Shown here piece after piece: positions 11,189 to 22,468 of a stretch of 64,000 nt of DNA. This stretch comes from Trifolium pratense (taxonomy: Eukaryota; Streptophyta; Magnoliopsida; Fabales; Fabaceae). Position 1 is the stretch's first letter, and the number at the start of each line of letters is the position of its first letter. The position numbers and the translations under genes are program-made. The notes under the pieces are model-generated. The model was not told where the DNA came from. It worked only from the letters and a program-made list of their open reading frames with translations, and did not search any database. The stretch covers positions 37,472,635-37,536,634 of the forward strand of contig NC_060063.1 in NCBI RefSeq assembly GCF_020283565.1. Reading direction: 5' to 3'.

Positions 11189-11475
11189 TATGGCAGGTAA
11201 ATAGTTTTTTTTAACAACGAATATATTATTAATAATAACTGGTATCTGCACAAGACGAATATATCGGGAAAAACAGAACTACAAAATAAATGCGTCGTAT
11301 ATATGCGGAACACCAATGAAAAAGCTAAAAACATACACCACCTAGTAGAGGTTCACTTCCATCCCATTCTTAGAAGGACACTCCAGCCTCCATACCACCC
11401 AAGTGGACCATCAACCCGACCCATAAAGATGCCCCTAGACTCTAACTCCCAATCTCGAATATGGTAGGTAAATAG
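11189..11475 (-). mobile_element. Severely 5'-truncated LINE 3' tail with 16-bp TSD
   Basis: tatggcaggtaaatag (11189-11204) and tatggtaggtaaatag (11460-11475) flank a 255-bp minus-strand insert that begins with a T-run at 11205. The duplication and poly-A tail show target-primed insertion. Too little remains to name the family. Confidence 0.75.
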
Positions 11476-11804
11476 TATACTAGCATAATGGTGTCATGCC
11501 ATATAGTTTTGTAAAAATTAAAAATGATTTCACACCTCAACAACTGCAATGTACGTCACATCAACCATAATGGTGTCGCCAATCGCCATAACCAGGCTTC
11601 ACGATGACTACTCCAAGCAATTGTACCACCATTCCAAGCTATACCATAACCAATTCATACTTCTACCCACGAGGCCATCACGCGTCTTCATACTCTAGGA
11701 CACATAACTTCTCAACACATTGAGCTTGGTTCATCTTCACACTACATAGTACATATGAGCCTCAAATTCAATAATTTATGCCGCAATGCCCTGTACAAGA
11801 GGAG
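11476..11804. other. Unassigned sequence sharing a short repeat with 35.3 kb
   Basis: No gene is visible. About 70 bp around 11510-11580 (aaaattaaaaatgatttcac, then gcaatg-acgtc and caaccataatg) resemble 35305-35365, so an unnamed dispersed repeat is present. Confidence 0.4.
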
Positions 11805-12943
11805 TGATCAGTGCATTTTAATGCACATTCTTCTACTATTGTACTAGTGTATTCCTATGGTTTAATTTACTATTTTCACTATTTTAACGTGTTTTTATAT
11901 TTAAGTTTATTTCTAACTTTATTTTATTTTCGCACTTAATTTATGAATAAATAGCACTTTGACACCCTTCCAGTCCGCAGGTCATAACTGGAGTTACGAA
12001 TATCGGATTGAGGCGCGGGAAGATGCGTTGGAAAGCTGAGATCAGGAGCTACAACTTTCATGTTGAGGCCAAAACCCAGTTCGGAGCGCAAGTGTGTCAA
12101 ATAATTGCGTTTAGGTTCCAAACGTGATAACTTAATTTATTTTCGACCCAAACTTATGTTTTCGGCCCGTAACTTTTGAAGCCCATAATATTTAAACTAA
12201 AAACGCAGCTAGGGCTGCTCAGTCTGTATTCACGCACTGTAGAACAGAAAAGCGGCTGCTCCATTTTTATGGAGAACTAAACCTTCTATTGATCCATCGG
12301 TGTAGGGAACTTGTTCTTGATTCTTGAGGTTCGGTGGTTTTAATATCAATTCATATGTTTATGCTTATCATATATAAATTTTCGTGTCTCCCTTTTGTGT
12401 ATGAGTTTGATACAATTGATGCTTAATTATTTTGTTTCATATTCATACCATTGAGACTATTCGAATTAATTCATCGCTTGTTTAAATTAATCTGAATAGG
12501 AAACTGTTATATGCTTTTTCGCCATAAAAAGGGCTGCCGAATTATTGTCATGATGTTAACTGTGTTATCGGTGACGCTTGATCATCACCATAGTTAATTG
12601 AACACGCTGGTGCTTAATCAACGAATTCTTTATAAAACTGATTTTCGCTTGTTAAATTAGTTCTATAATCAGCCGAAGCATAAACTGAATGAACATTCTT
12701 ATGAGAACCTATGATAGATGACAAACAAAGTTTCCAAAACCGATGGATTAATTGCTTTCATATTAATTAAATCTGTTATCTCTGTTTCTGTTTAACAAAC
12801 TGAAACCCCCATAATTTACAGTTTGTACTCGATTCTTATTTTCACTAATTGTCAAATCAGAGGTCCTTGTGAGACGACCAAGGTTAACTACCTTGTACTA
12901 CTCTTTAATTAAAAATATTTTGATCACGAAACGACAGTGATCA
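11805..12943 (+). repeat. 5' LTR (1139 bp) of the gypsy-type remnant
   Basis: It begins TGATCAGTGC and ends CAGTGATCA, so TGATCA is present at both ends as TG...CA termini. Three bases separate it from the primer site. The left flank aggag would be the 5-bp duplication, but no partner was found. Confidence 0.75.
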
Positions 12944-12946
12944 AAC

Positions 12947-12964
12947 TGGCGCCGTTGCCGGGGA
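12947..12964 (+). promoter_or_regulatory. Primer binding site complementary to tRNA-Asp
   Basis: TGGCGCCGTTGCCGGGGA matches the complement of the plant tRNA-Asp 3' end and lies 3 nt after the LTR end. Confidence 0.85.
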
Positions 12965-13247
12965 TCTCTGATTAGAATTAGTAAAATTGAGAATCAACTA
13001 ACATTACTAACAATTTTTGTTTTGTGAGTTTCTGCTGTGTTACAGGTTCTGACGTTGAATTTTGCATTGAAGCTGAAAAAAATAATCAATTTTCGGCCAA
13101 CAGCTCAGATTGGTCCGAAATTTGATCACAAAATCAGAAATATATCAGAGAATAATACTTTTGTATCAAAGATACAAAATTTCAGGCTGAAAATCCTAAA
13201 TTCCTTCGTTTAGACCACTTTTTATTTTGTTTTAATTTTCGATATAT

Positions 13248-14159
13248 TTAAAAAAAGGTTTTTTCTAATTAACCCTCACATAAATGGAGGGTAAGTGCCC
13301 TATGCTGACATGTCACCAATTAAATTCAGCCATATGTGTCAAAGTCAAACACAAATAATTTTTTACCAAAAATAATTTTGACTACTTTAATTTTCAAATA
13401 ATTATATTTTAGGTAACTACTTTTTACTAATTATATTTTAGCTTACACATATTCTTATCATTTACTAAAAAAATACTTTTTGAAAATATTATTCATCTTT
13501 TCTTACGGATTCATCTTTTTTTTCTTTCGTAAGATCAAATTTTTTCGCCGGCGCTTCGGTTGTCGCCGCTGCTTCACTTGTCGTCGTCGGTGCTTCACTT
13601 GTGATCCTTTAAGATCGCCGCTTCCTTAGGCTCCGGAATCACTTCTCCATCATCGGTCTCTTCACAATTGTCTTTCAGAATTTTGTTTCGGCTACGTTTG
13701 TTCCAGAATCGGTTCATCTAGATAACATTGATTTTATTTTTTTTTCTCTTGTATGTTTTAATCACTATTTGTCAATTTAACAATTCAAATAGCAATTACA
13801 AATCCCTCAAGAAATTAAATCGAAGCGACGACGACAAGTGAAGCGGCGGCGACAAGCGAAGCACCGACGAAAAAATTTAATCTTAAAAAAAGATGAATAC
13901 GTAAGAAAAGATGAATAGGATTTGTGAAAAGTAATTTTTAGTAAATGATAAGAATATGTGTAACCTAAAATATAATTAATGAAAATTAGTAACCTAAAGT
14001 ATAATTATTTGAAAATTAAAGTAGTCAAAATTATATTTTGGTAAAAAATTATTTATGTTTGACTTGGACACATATATGGCTGAATTTGATTGGTCATGTC
14101 AGCATAGGACATATACCCTCAATTTATGTGAGGGTAGAGAAGTAATCACCTTAAAAAAA
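13248..14159. mobile_element. Mutator-type long-TIR MITE (894 bp) with 9-bp TSD
   Basis: ttaaaaaaa occurs at 13248-13256 and 14151-14159. Between them lies a long imperfect foldback: accctcacataaat near the left end pairs with atttatgtgagggt near the right. Matching arms continue through the CGCCGCTGCTTCACTTG region (about 13563-13600) and its complement (about 13830-13870). Long TIRs plus a 9-bp duplication indicate a Mutator-like MITE. It splits the leader of the gypsy remnant. Confidence 0.85.
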
Positions 14160-14293
14160 TCTGGAAAAATTATATTTAAATTTTAGAGATTTTAGGTGGT
14201 ATATTTATTTTTTTTAGATTTTGTTTGACACCATTTTTTATTTTTCTATTCATTTTTGTTTAGACCCCAAAAAAAAAAAACACTTAAAAAAAA

Positions 14294-15298
14294 ATGGGTA
14301 CCTCATTGGATGAATTAGCTTATCTTATTAATTTGTTGGAAGCAAGAGAACAACAAGCATGCTTTCAAAATCATATTCCACTTTTGTTTTGTAATTTTTG
14401 TGGATCAAACTATCATAGTATGGATGCATGTCCTATATTGTTCGATACTAGTTTTATTGGTATGAACCAATTTGTAGGGGTTGAAGATAATTCGCAATTT
14501 CAACAACATATGCAATCTCTTCAAGTTATGAAAGTCCAGCCTGATCATGTTGAACAAATAGTCTCCATCGACCATCAAATTCAAGAGAACAAGATGTCTC
14601 ATGATAATGTACAACCTGTTGCACCACTGGAGGTAATGCAATGTGATACAAGTCTTAATGACTCTCCAGGTGAGCCCATTAAAACATTGTTTGCTTCATC
14701 TCATGAACACAAAGTAAATAGCATGAACTCAAGTGAATGCGTGAAAGAGATTACACCACAAAATGCTTTACAATCTGATTTGGATGAATTACATACTTCG
14801 CTTGAAGTAGATAAATCTTTTGAAATTTTTTCTTGTGAATGTGGTGTTTGTAATGTTTGTCTTGAGATCAATGCAGCTATTTTAAGTGAAGATATTTTGA
14901 TGCCGACAACCACTTGTGCAGAAATTCAAGCAAATTCAATAACTCTTGTAGTTGACAGCAAAAATGTGGATTTTAGTCGGAAGAAACCATTGACTATAGA
15001 AAAAAAATTGTTGGTGAAACCTTTGATTAAGCCAAGAAACATGCAGTTGTCCTTCACCATTTGTGCATCTCTTCCACCCAATTTATCTGACTCACAAACT
15101 AACCGTGGATTGTCTGATTTCCATGCTTTTGTTATTGCAGGTGTACCATATGTGCTGGCTATTCCTCCCAAGCCACCAGATTTTTTACTAATATCTACGT
15201 TCATCTGCTATTTGCTTTTTCCCGTTTCATGTATTCGAAGTGCAGAAAGGCCTCCACCAAAACCACCAGACATGGAAGCTCCAGCAGCTACATCTTAA
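14294..15298 (+). CDS. 334-aa retroelement ORF with a single CCHC knuckle (gag-like, non-autonomous)
   Basis: The ORF starts MGTSLDELAY shortly after the MITE. Residues 33-46 form a CX2CX4HX4C zinc knuckle (CNFCGSNYHSMDAC), typical of retroviral-type nucleocapsids. A second Cys-rich patch, CECGVCNVC, lies near residue 183. The C-terminal part contains a hydrophobic stretch (FLLISTFICYLLFPVSCI) followed by proline-rich PPPKPPDM. No capsid-like helix signature was recognised. Its position between primer site and polypurine tract suggests a gag-derived packaging protein of a non-autonomous element. An intact 1-kb ORF in an otherwise gutted element is unusual; the function is not known. Confidence 0.6.
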   Translation: MGTSLDELAYLINLLEAREQQACFQNHIPLLFCNFCGSNYHSMDACPILFDTSFIGMNQFVGVEDNSQFQQHMQSLQVMKVQPDHVEQIVSIDHQIQENKMSHDNVQPVAPLEVMQCDTSLNDSPGEPIKTLFASSHEHKVNSMNSSECVKEITPQNALQSDLDELHTSLEVDKSFEIFSCECGVCNVCLEINAAILSEDILMPTTTCAEIQANSITLVVDSKNVDFSRKKPLTIEKKLLVKPLIKPRNMQLSFTICASLPPNLSDSQTNRGLSDFHAFVIAGVPYVLAIPPKPPDFLLISTFICYLLFPVSCIRSAERPPPKPPDMEAPAATS

Positions 15299-15373
15299 CC
15301 CCTCGGGTGTGTTCCTTCCGTTTTTTTTCTCACTTTATACTTATTTTTACATTGCGGACAATGTCTAATTTAA

Positions 15374-15387
15374 GTGTGGGGGGAACA
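15374..15387 (+). promoter_or_regulatory. Polypurine tract of the gypsy-type remnant
   Basis: gtgtggggggaaca lies downstream of gcggacaatgtctaatttaa, a context common at the 3' side of large plant gypsy elements. No LTR start follows. Confidence 0.6.
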
Positions 15388-16586
15388 TTTTACATTTAGT
15401 TGTTTTTAAAAAAAATAGATAAAATAAAAAAAAATAAAAAATAGTGTCAGCATGTATGCAAATGTTATGAGTAGTCACATGTTTTAGGACTAGAGCAGTA
15501 TAGTTGTAGGATTGGTGAAATTTTTGGAAATTTTTGTTTTGATACTTGACATGATAATCTTTGCACCTTAATGCACAACTGTTGAAAACTTGCAACCTTA
15601 GTAGTGACTTGATAAATCTTTAAAATACACCATCATTAGCCTCCTCAACCTTTCTGATCAACAGGTTAGATCAGTTACTAAGATGCTCTTTTAACATATA
15701 CTGTATGCATGTTGTTGCAGTGGTAAACCACCACTTTTGTAATGTATTGTTCCAGGGATTGAATGGGGTAAGTATTTTTTTTTTTTGTTAATAGTTTCTT
15801 GGCAAAAATGTGGAATGCAAGGGTTGAACCCGATTTGCTAGTGCACACTAATATTTGCCCCCCCTGAAAAATACCAACCAAGCTCCGCCATTGCATCAAC
15901 TCCTATCCCCTCTTTGCCCATCCGTTTTTGGCTTAGACAAACCAACACTCTTGTCAAAACACCATTAACCATTTCACTCATGCATACCACACATTTTGTC
16001 ACTAAATACATTGAAACAACCAATGTAGTAATTGACACCGAGTCTTAAAGCCTGTACCAAAACTTTCCATTACAGTGGTCCGTTTATGGAAAGTTGAAAT
16101 TCATGTGGGTCAGGAAATGGATCCTATGACGTGTTATTGCAGAGTGCAGCCTTATGAAAAGAAAACAATTAAAACACATTAACCTGAAGCCCTTGCGTGC
16201 ATTTTCCCTTACTCTGTTCTCACCTTCCGTAGTAGGTCGTAGCAGGCTTGCCTCCATTGAAGTGTAATCTTCATCTACAGAACTACTTTCTGCTAATAAC
16301 AGCTTCTGTATTTTTCTGAAAATCTAATGTGTTTCTTGCAATGTCGCCTTTCATTTGTAATCCCTCCAGTCATATATATATATATATATATATTTTGCTG
16401 CGAAGTTGTTGAATCAGCTCAGCACTTATTTCTCTCTTGTACTTATTTCGATTCCTTTTGATCGCTAATTCGGTCGTGGATTGGCTTCTCATCGGTGGAC
16501 TCACAAAATTTCTCTCTTGTACTTATATGAGAAAATTTACTTTCTAGATTCTTAATGAATTAATGAATCTAATGTATTTGATCATA
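15388..16586. other. Intergenic, no gene recognised
   Basis: This stretch is AT-rich with a (TA)n tract at about 16373-16392. The phrase ccaaccaagctccgccattgc (about 15875) resembles a dispersed plant repeat that I cannot assign. No coding region is supported. Confidence 0.5.
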
Positions 16587-17752
16587 ATCACAACCAAGGT
16601 TGTCAGAACCGGACCGGACATTGAACCGGAATACTCACTGGTTCAAGGTTCAATCGGTCGAACCGAGGTTCAACCGGGTTCAACTGTTTTTAATTAAATA
16701 TATATATTTATTTTAAAAAATATATAAATAATAATAAACAATAAAGTCCACATAAATGTTTTGACATTTTCTTTTTTTAAAACACCGCCGTTTTCTTTTA
16801 TATACTTGTTTTATTTTTAAAAAGGAAAATATTATTGCTTATTAAATAAAAAAAACGTTACAAATTGCCGCAATTAAGTGATTAACATAATTATTATTAC
16901 AATATTAAAAAGGATAGTAGTCTCTCTCCAACTTCCAAGACATAACTATTGTTACTATTATTATTAAATTAAATAATAAAGATAGTGTCTCTCTCCAACT
17001 TCCAATGTCACTATATTAGTATTCCGTAATTAAAAAAAATTGTTAAGGAAAAATGCATACAACTACAAATTTATAGCGTGACTATCAAAAAAGTTCTCTA
17101 GTGTGTTCCATACAGCATGTACTGAAATACACTTACTCCACTCCCATATTATTTTCTAGGGAAATGAAAAAATATTTGTTTTAATATTATAATAATAATT
17201 TTAGTAATAATTCAGATAAACAACACCATAAAAAAATAATGAAACATATTAGACTATCTCTTTTTCCATTATCTTTTAGTATCTTTTAACCTCTTTTATT
17301 CTTTCTCTCTTCCATTAAACTTCTCTTCTTCTTGTCTCTCTGGTTATAGAAAATAAAGACTTAAGAAGAAAAAGCAAAATCATGTGATGGAGTCAAACTG
17401 TGCTATTTTAGAAGAAGAAAAAAAGGTGAAACGATTTAAGTTGAGGAATAAAAGACATTGTTGGACTTGGAAGAAGAAACCAGCCACAAGAGGAGGAGAA
17501 TCGCCGCCGCAAGAGGAGGAAGGGGAAGAATTTTTTGTTTTTTTTGAAACAGGGGTGAATTTTTTTTTTAAAAAAAGTCCAGAATCGCTAAACCGTCCCG
17601 GCCGGTTCACCGGTTTGGCCCGGTTCTGCGCCGGTTCGAACGTTTTTTTACCGGTTTTTTTGCTGTCCGTTTTTCAGGCTTAGCCGAACCGCTCCAACTT
17701 CCGGTTCACGGTCCGACCGGTCCGGTCCGGTTTTGACAACCTTGATCACAAC
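16587..17752. mobile_element. hAT-like non-autonomous element, 1150 bp, with 8-bp TSD
   Basis: atcacaac is present at 16587-16594 and 17745-17752. The element begins CAAGGTTGTCAGAACCGGAC and ends with the matching GGTTTTGACAACCTTG. Further CCGGTTCAACC-type repeats lie near both ends. Interior open frames (such as 17384-17683) are short and show no known domain. Confidence 0.85.
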
Positions 17753-18489
17753 CATTATCTTCCCTTTCATTTGTATCTTCTGTTTTTCATCTTTATAATC
17801 ACTTGGGGTGCTCGCGGTGCGGTTTGGTTCGGTTTTGACTTCCTAACCGCGAGATAAAAATGCATGCGGTTTGGTTGGTTTTTAGAAAGTCATCCAAACC
17901 AAAACAATGCGGTTTGGATTGGTTCGGTTGGTGTGGTTTACAACATAAATTTTAAATATATAAAAAAAAAAGAACTAAGAGCATCCACAATGGAGAACTC
18001 CAAATTTGAATACTTAAATGAGTCCACATGGACATATTACTAATTTATTATTTTTTAATAATAGTACCTAATAAGTACTCAATTCCCCCAACTTAGCACT
18101 TCTTAAAAAGTTTTAAAATGGGTCCCATCAATAACTGCACATCATTACAATAACTTATTATTTAATTATCTATTTTATAATATAAATTGATTGAATGATA
18201 AAATTACAAAATTAGTATGTACTATTTTTTTTTTATAATTCAAAAAAATAATTAAAATTCAAAATTTAATTTAAAATAATATTGCCAAATTTTAAGAATT
18301 ACATAATTAAAAAAAATACTTTAAAATAACATTACATAATTTTAAAAACAATTAATTTTGTTGATCATCTTGCCCAAAATGCTGTCAAATATGCTCGACA
18401 AGATCATGTAGAAGTTGAAGATGAGCTCGCCTATATAAAAATTGTGCTTTTGTGATGTACAAAAAAAATTGTGTTTTTGTGTAAATATC

Positions 18490-19529
18490 TGCAATTCCTG
18501 GCACACAGTGGACAGGTGTTGATCAAGGTGTGACAACACTTGTCTGTTGTAGACAGATGTTGTTACCAGTGCGCCAACACTTGTCTATAAACAGAGCAAA
18601 TAACATAAAACAATGCAAGCGGTAAAGTAAATAACACACAAGAGTTGTTAACCCAGTTCAGCCTAAAGCCTACTCTGGGGGATACCAATCCAGGAATGAA
18701 GTCCACTATCAGCAGTATTACTTCGAAGCTAAACTCACCCGTTTACAACTTCTCACTTAATCACTACCCAATGACACTTCTACCTAGGAACTCCTAGATA
18801 TGAGACCCCGTCCCAATTCCCACCTTAACAACACAGACAGCGTTGTTATTCAATTCAACAATCACAACAGGTGGAGACACACTCCTAAGAAACTAGGATT
18901 CACTCTTGCTTAAAAGCTTGTGAGTAAACCACACAACACAATAGAACAATCTCCGTACTTCAAAGCTTAGGAGAAGTTCACACATACAACTCAATAAACT
19001 CAGGTCCTAAGCTTGCATCAGTAAGACACAAGAAAGGCTCACAATTAACACTCTAAAATCCCTAAAAACACACGCTTTGTAAGACACGATTTTAGATCCT
19101 TGAAACCATATGCTTGCCTTCGTATTTATAGTAGTAGAGCGACTTGGGCTTCAAGACAAAATTAGGGCTTCTAGAATTGCGGCAGCTGTGATATATTTTT
19201 GAAAACAATAGTTATATTTTTGAAACGCAAAAATATATTTTCCAAAAATATAATTCCTTTGGAAAATAAAACTAGGGTTTGGCTGCCTCATGAAACACAT
19301 TAAACACGTGCGCCTTCCTCTGTAAGAAACCTTGAAACAATTCTTCAAACAGATCTTCAAAAGATTGAGTAGAAAATAATAACAGTTAGCTGGCGCGCGC
19401 AAATACAGAGTCAGGTGTTGTTCCAAAGTGTCCCAACATTTGTCACAACACTTGGGGTCAGCACATTTGTCTCAACACTTGGCTAAAATATGTTTTTGCA
19501 AAATGTAGCCAATATACAAAAACCCAACA
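18490..19529 (-). repeat. 3' LTR of the copia element (1040 bp)
   Basis: In plus orientation it runs TGCAATTCCTGG...AACCCAACA. It is the same length as the right copy. The short dispersed motif tttgtc-caacacttg recurs in it. Confidence 0.95.
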
Positions 19530-19530
19530 A

Positions 19531-19545
19531 TCTCCCCCTTTGGCA
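19531..19545 (-). promoter_or_regulatory. Polypurine tract of the copia element
   Basis: On the minus strand AAAGGGGGAGATT lies directly before the 3' LTR, the expected site for plus-strand priming. Confidence 0.85.
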
Positions 19546-20408
19546 AATTTTGGCTAAAACAATATTAGACCAGTATATAGAGAGATACAGTATTACCTTT
19601 CCTTCGAGTCAACATGATCACACAACTAGGAAAGAAAGTAACACATAATAAACATACTTCCAAAATAGTCAAGTAGCATCAGAGGCAATGCAACGGCGGA
19701 ATAGAAACACAACTAGCCTCATGGAACAACACAAGGGAGAAATAAACTCCCATAGTAGATGCTAAGAAGTAGGAGAAATAAACTCCTAATAGTTTAAGGC
19801 GCATTCCTTCAATATAAGAACATCAGGGAAAAATAAATTCCCATAAACATCTGAGAAAAATAAATTCTCAGTCATAATGGATAGTGGACTCAATAGTCAG
19901 GTGCCATAACACTTGGCACAACATTTGTCATCAAATAACTCAATAGTCAGGTGCCATAACACTTGGCACAACATTTGTCATCAAATACATTCAGGCGATC
20001 AAGAGATACTATCACTCACACTCCCCCTGAATTCATGCATACACTCATCAGATAGAGAAAGAATATTCACTACTCCCCCTCAGTACATGCATATTACTCA
20101 CACTCCCCCTCAATACGAGCATGCGAACAATTCATGCAAAAACACAGACAGTCACCAGATGTGAGAACATCTGTCCACACACTTGGCACACACACACACA
20201 CACACCACTCCCCCTTTTTAGCCACAATTTAGACAAACATCATGCATAGGAGAACCATAGAGTAGTAGACAATAGAAGTGTCAGGATGCAATTATTATAG
20301 ACCATAGAGCACACACAGGTGCTATAATTCCAGGGCCTTGCCCAAAAAGAGTAATAACAAGGAAACACCAAAAGTACATCAGGAAAATCATAAGAAAAAC
20401 ATCAGAAA
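19546..20408 (-). other. Copia 3' untranslated region with repeated CCCCCT motifs and a 48-bp tandem duplication
   Basis: No gene is present. ACTCCCCCT-type motifs recur at about 20021, 20072, 20104 and 20206; in element orientation these are AGGGGGAGT, polypurine-tract-like. A unit starting ctcaatagtcaggtgccata is present twice in tandem (about 19889-19986). A (CA)n run lies at about 20188-20203. Confidence 0.75.
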
Positions 20409-21023
20409 TCATATTGAAGAACTTTCATCAGAGTCCTCCATCACATCCTCAGAGCCATCCTCAGAGCCACTAGTTCCTTCTCCTTCTTGTGCATTAGGCT
20501 CACCCTCAACAGTCTCAGCAGCCTCCTCAGCCTTGAGTGCCTCAATCACACGATCTATTTTCAGCTTCCTTGCCTCAAGAGCTCTGCTTGTCTCAGTAAG
20601 ATCAGCAATCATCTGTTTTCTTGAAAGTGCACCAGCCTGGACAGATGTGCCAACACCTGCTGCAGCATTTGTCCCATCCAGTAGCCTCTGCTCAATAACC
20701 AACACCCCTTTCCTTTTACAAGGAACATCAGTACTTCTTAGTATATCTGGGTGTTGTTCAAGGATGATATTGCATAGCAGAGTAGGGAGAGCAACTGGCT
20801 TCTCAACTGCATATGTCAGGGCATGGCTTAAGGTTTCTTGAAAGAAATATGATCCATAATCAAACTTTGCTTTTGTACCCACAGCATATATGAACTTTCC
20901 CAATCCTCTGGCTACATCACCTGAATGGGTTGTAGGGACCCAATTGTGTGCAGCTATCCTATTCAAAACAGCATAAAATGGAGAGAGAGAGAAGTTGCAG
21001 CCAATTTTGCCTTGCTTGGCCAT
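20409..21023 (-). CDS. Post-pol ORF of SIRE-type copia, C-terminal part after a dinucleotide frameshift
   Basis: The domain continues in a second frame from about 20992 (FYAVLNRIAAHNWVPTTHSG, GKFIYAVGTKAKFDYG, TYAVEKPVALPTLLCNIIL). It ends with a helical, Glu-rich tail (RKLKIDRVIEALKAEEAAE) and an acidic Ser-rich terminus. The two frames differ by a shift that one extra CT unit would explain. Function is unknown. Confidence 0.7.
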   Translation of the reverse strand: MAKQGKIGCNFSLSPFYAVLNRIAAHNWVPTTHSGDVARGLGKFIYAVGTKAKFDYGSYFFQETLSHALTYAVEKPVALPTLLCNIILEQHPDILRSTDVPCKRKGVLVIEQRLLDGTNAAAGVGTSVQAGALSRKQMIADLTETSRALEARKLKIDRVIEALKAEEAAETVEGEPNAQEGEGTSGSEDGSEDVMEDSDESSSI

Positions 21024-22468
21024 ACCTTGATCCTGCCACCTGTGAGGACCTTGCAGACCTCATTGTCTGTGACTTTTAGAGGAGCCACTTCATCAGAATC
21101 CCTTTGCAAATATTGGTTGATCACAGTTGGAGAGAATTGAACACACTTCCCACGAACAAATACTTGCATGTATTCAGGACTTGCTGGATCATTACAGTTT
21201 GCAGCCACATTAATCAAAAATTCTTTGACAAGCCTGTCATAGCACTTGTCCAAACCAACCACAGTTTTCATCAAACCTGCATACTCAAGGGCTTCAACAA
21301 CAGTAGTACAGTCAAGAATATCATCTTTCAAATTCCTTTCTAGAGCCAGCCTCCTATGATATACAAATTTCCATCTTGCAGACCCATTCTCCAGATGAAA
21401 TGATATATTGTCTAATGGAGCATAGGGAACAGTTTGAGGGACCTTCTTCCTTCCTATACTCTTCCTAGATGTGCTGCCAGATGCAGCAACATCTATTTCT
21501 GGCTCAAAATCAGAATCACTAGTTGGTGGAGCCTTCCTTTTCCTAGTTTCTGTTCTAGGTATTACCTTACTTACAGGTTTTGGAGGTCCATAAAGAGGCT
21601 TTTTACCAGTATCTTTTCCAGCCCTAGAAGGTTTGGGTGTTTGGGCAGGTGTGTTAGCAGTCTCTACCCCTTTACCAGCCCTACTTCTAGTCCTTCTAGC
21701 CACACTAGCCTCAGAATTTGTAGGAACAGCCTTATCACTAACAGTAGTTTCATTAACGATTATAACCTCAGGATTTTCATTCACAACTTTATCAGGAACA
21801 GTTTCTTTATCAGTAGCCTTAGGTGGGGGACTCTCATCAGACTCAGAATAGTCAACAATATTTTCCTGTGCCAAAGATGTGGTAACATCTGGCACAACAT
21901 TTGGCGCAGCGCCATGTGTTGCAACATTTGGCGCAACATGAGTCTCAGGAGCAGTTTTCTTGAGAGACTCATCAGCAACAGCCTCATTGGTCTCAGTGGA
22001 TGCACCAATATTAACATCAACAACAGTAGGGGGGTTAGGAACATTTTTCCCCAATTTTTCAGACACAGTAGGATCCTTTAAACCTAGGGTTTCAGCAGGA
22101 TTTTCAGCATTAAGACCTAAATTACCAGAAGTCTTACCAGATGTGTCAACATTCTCTTCTGCAGGATTAATGACAGGTGTAGGAACATCACTCGATGGCA
22201 GTGGATCATTATATAGTTCAGACATTGTATAGGCCCTTCTCGATTCAGTTCGCGATTTCTTGCTCTTCTTCTTCATTTTCTTAATTGAAGCGGAGGGAGA
22301 TGAAGGATTTATACTCGTTCGTGATGATTTTTCCTTCTTTGCAACTGATTTTCTCCTCATCGTTGGACTTGTGGAAGGTATGGTGTTGAGAGGAATAGCA
22401 TTAATCACCATTTGTGGTGACGGAACACCTTCATTCTTCGTTGGTGAGGATTTTGCAGAGTCAGACAT
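20963..22468 (-). CDS. Post-pol ORF of SIRE-type copia (env-like position), N-terminal part
   Basis: This ORF begins about 240 bp after pol, at the Met of MSDSAKSSPTKNEG (22468). The frame is open further upstream to 22705, but that part looks non-coding. The first 330 residues are Ser/Thr/Pro/Lys-rich and low-complexity. A more conserved block follows (RWKFVYHRRLALERNL, YDRLVKEFLINVAANC, VFVRGKCVQFSPTVINQYL), similar to 'putative plant transposon protein' domains found in legume repeats. SIRE elements carry an 'envelope-like' ORF here, but I see no clear signal peptide or transmembrane anchor. The frame terminates at 20963 after a GA/CT dinucleotide run at 20980-20992. Confidence 0.75.
   Translation of the reverse strand: MSDSAKSSPTKNEGVPSPQMVINAIPLNTIPSTSPTMRRKSVAKKEKSSRTSINPSSPSASIKKMKKKSKKSRTESRRAYTMSELYNDPLPSSDVPTPVINPAEENVDTSGKTSGNLGLNAENPAETLGLKDPTVSEKLGKNVPNPPTVVDVNIGASTETNEAVADESLKKTAPETHVAPNVATHGAAPNVVPDVTTSLAQENIVDYSESDESPPPKATDKETVPDKVVNENPEVIIVNETTVSDKAVPTNSEASVARRTRSRAGKGVETANTPAQTPKPSRAGKDTGKKPLYGPPKPVSKVIPRTETRKRKAPPTSDSDFEPEIDVAASGSTSRKSIGRKKVPQTVPYAPLDNISFHLENGSARWKFVYHRRLALERNLKDDILDCTTVVEALEYAGLMKTVVGLDKCYDRLVKEFLINVAANCNDPASPEYMQVFVRGKCVQFSPTVINQYLQRDSDEVAPLKVTDNEVCKVLTGGRIKVWPSKAKLAATSLSLHFMLF

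Larger units (their letters stand above)
11805..15387 (+). mobile_element. Remnant of a Ty3-gypsy-type, non-autonomous retrotransposon (5' LTR to polypurine tract)
   Basis: A 1139-bp 5' LTR, a tRNA-Asp-type primer site, a leader interrupted by a MITE, one 334-residue ORF and a polypurine tract follow in order. No protease, reverse transcriptase or integrase is present. I found no second LTR copy after the polypurine tract, so the 3' end is deleted or rearranged. The primer site and the 'aagtgtgggggg' context resemble the Athila group; the lineage is inference. Confidence 0.7.

Noticed and set aside
17384..17683. 99-codon plus-strand ORF (Lys-rich start)
   Set aside because: It lies inside the hAT-like element, has low complexity and shows no domain.
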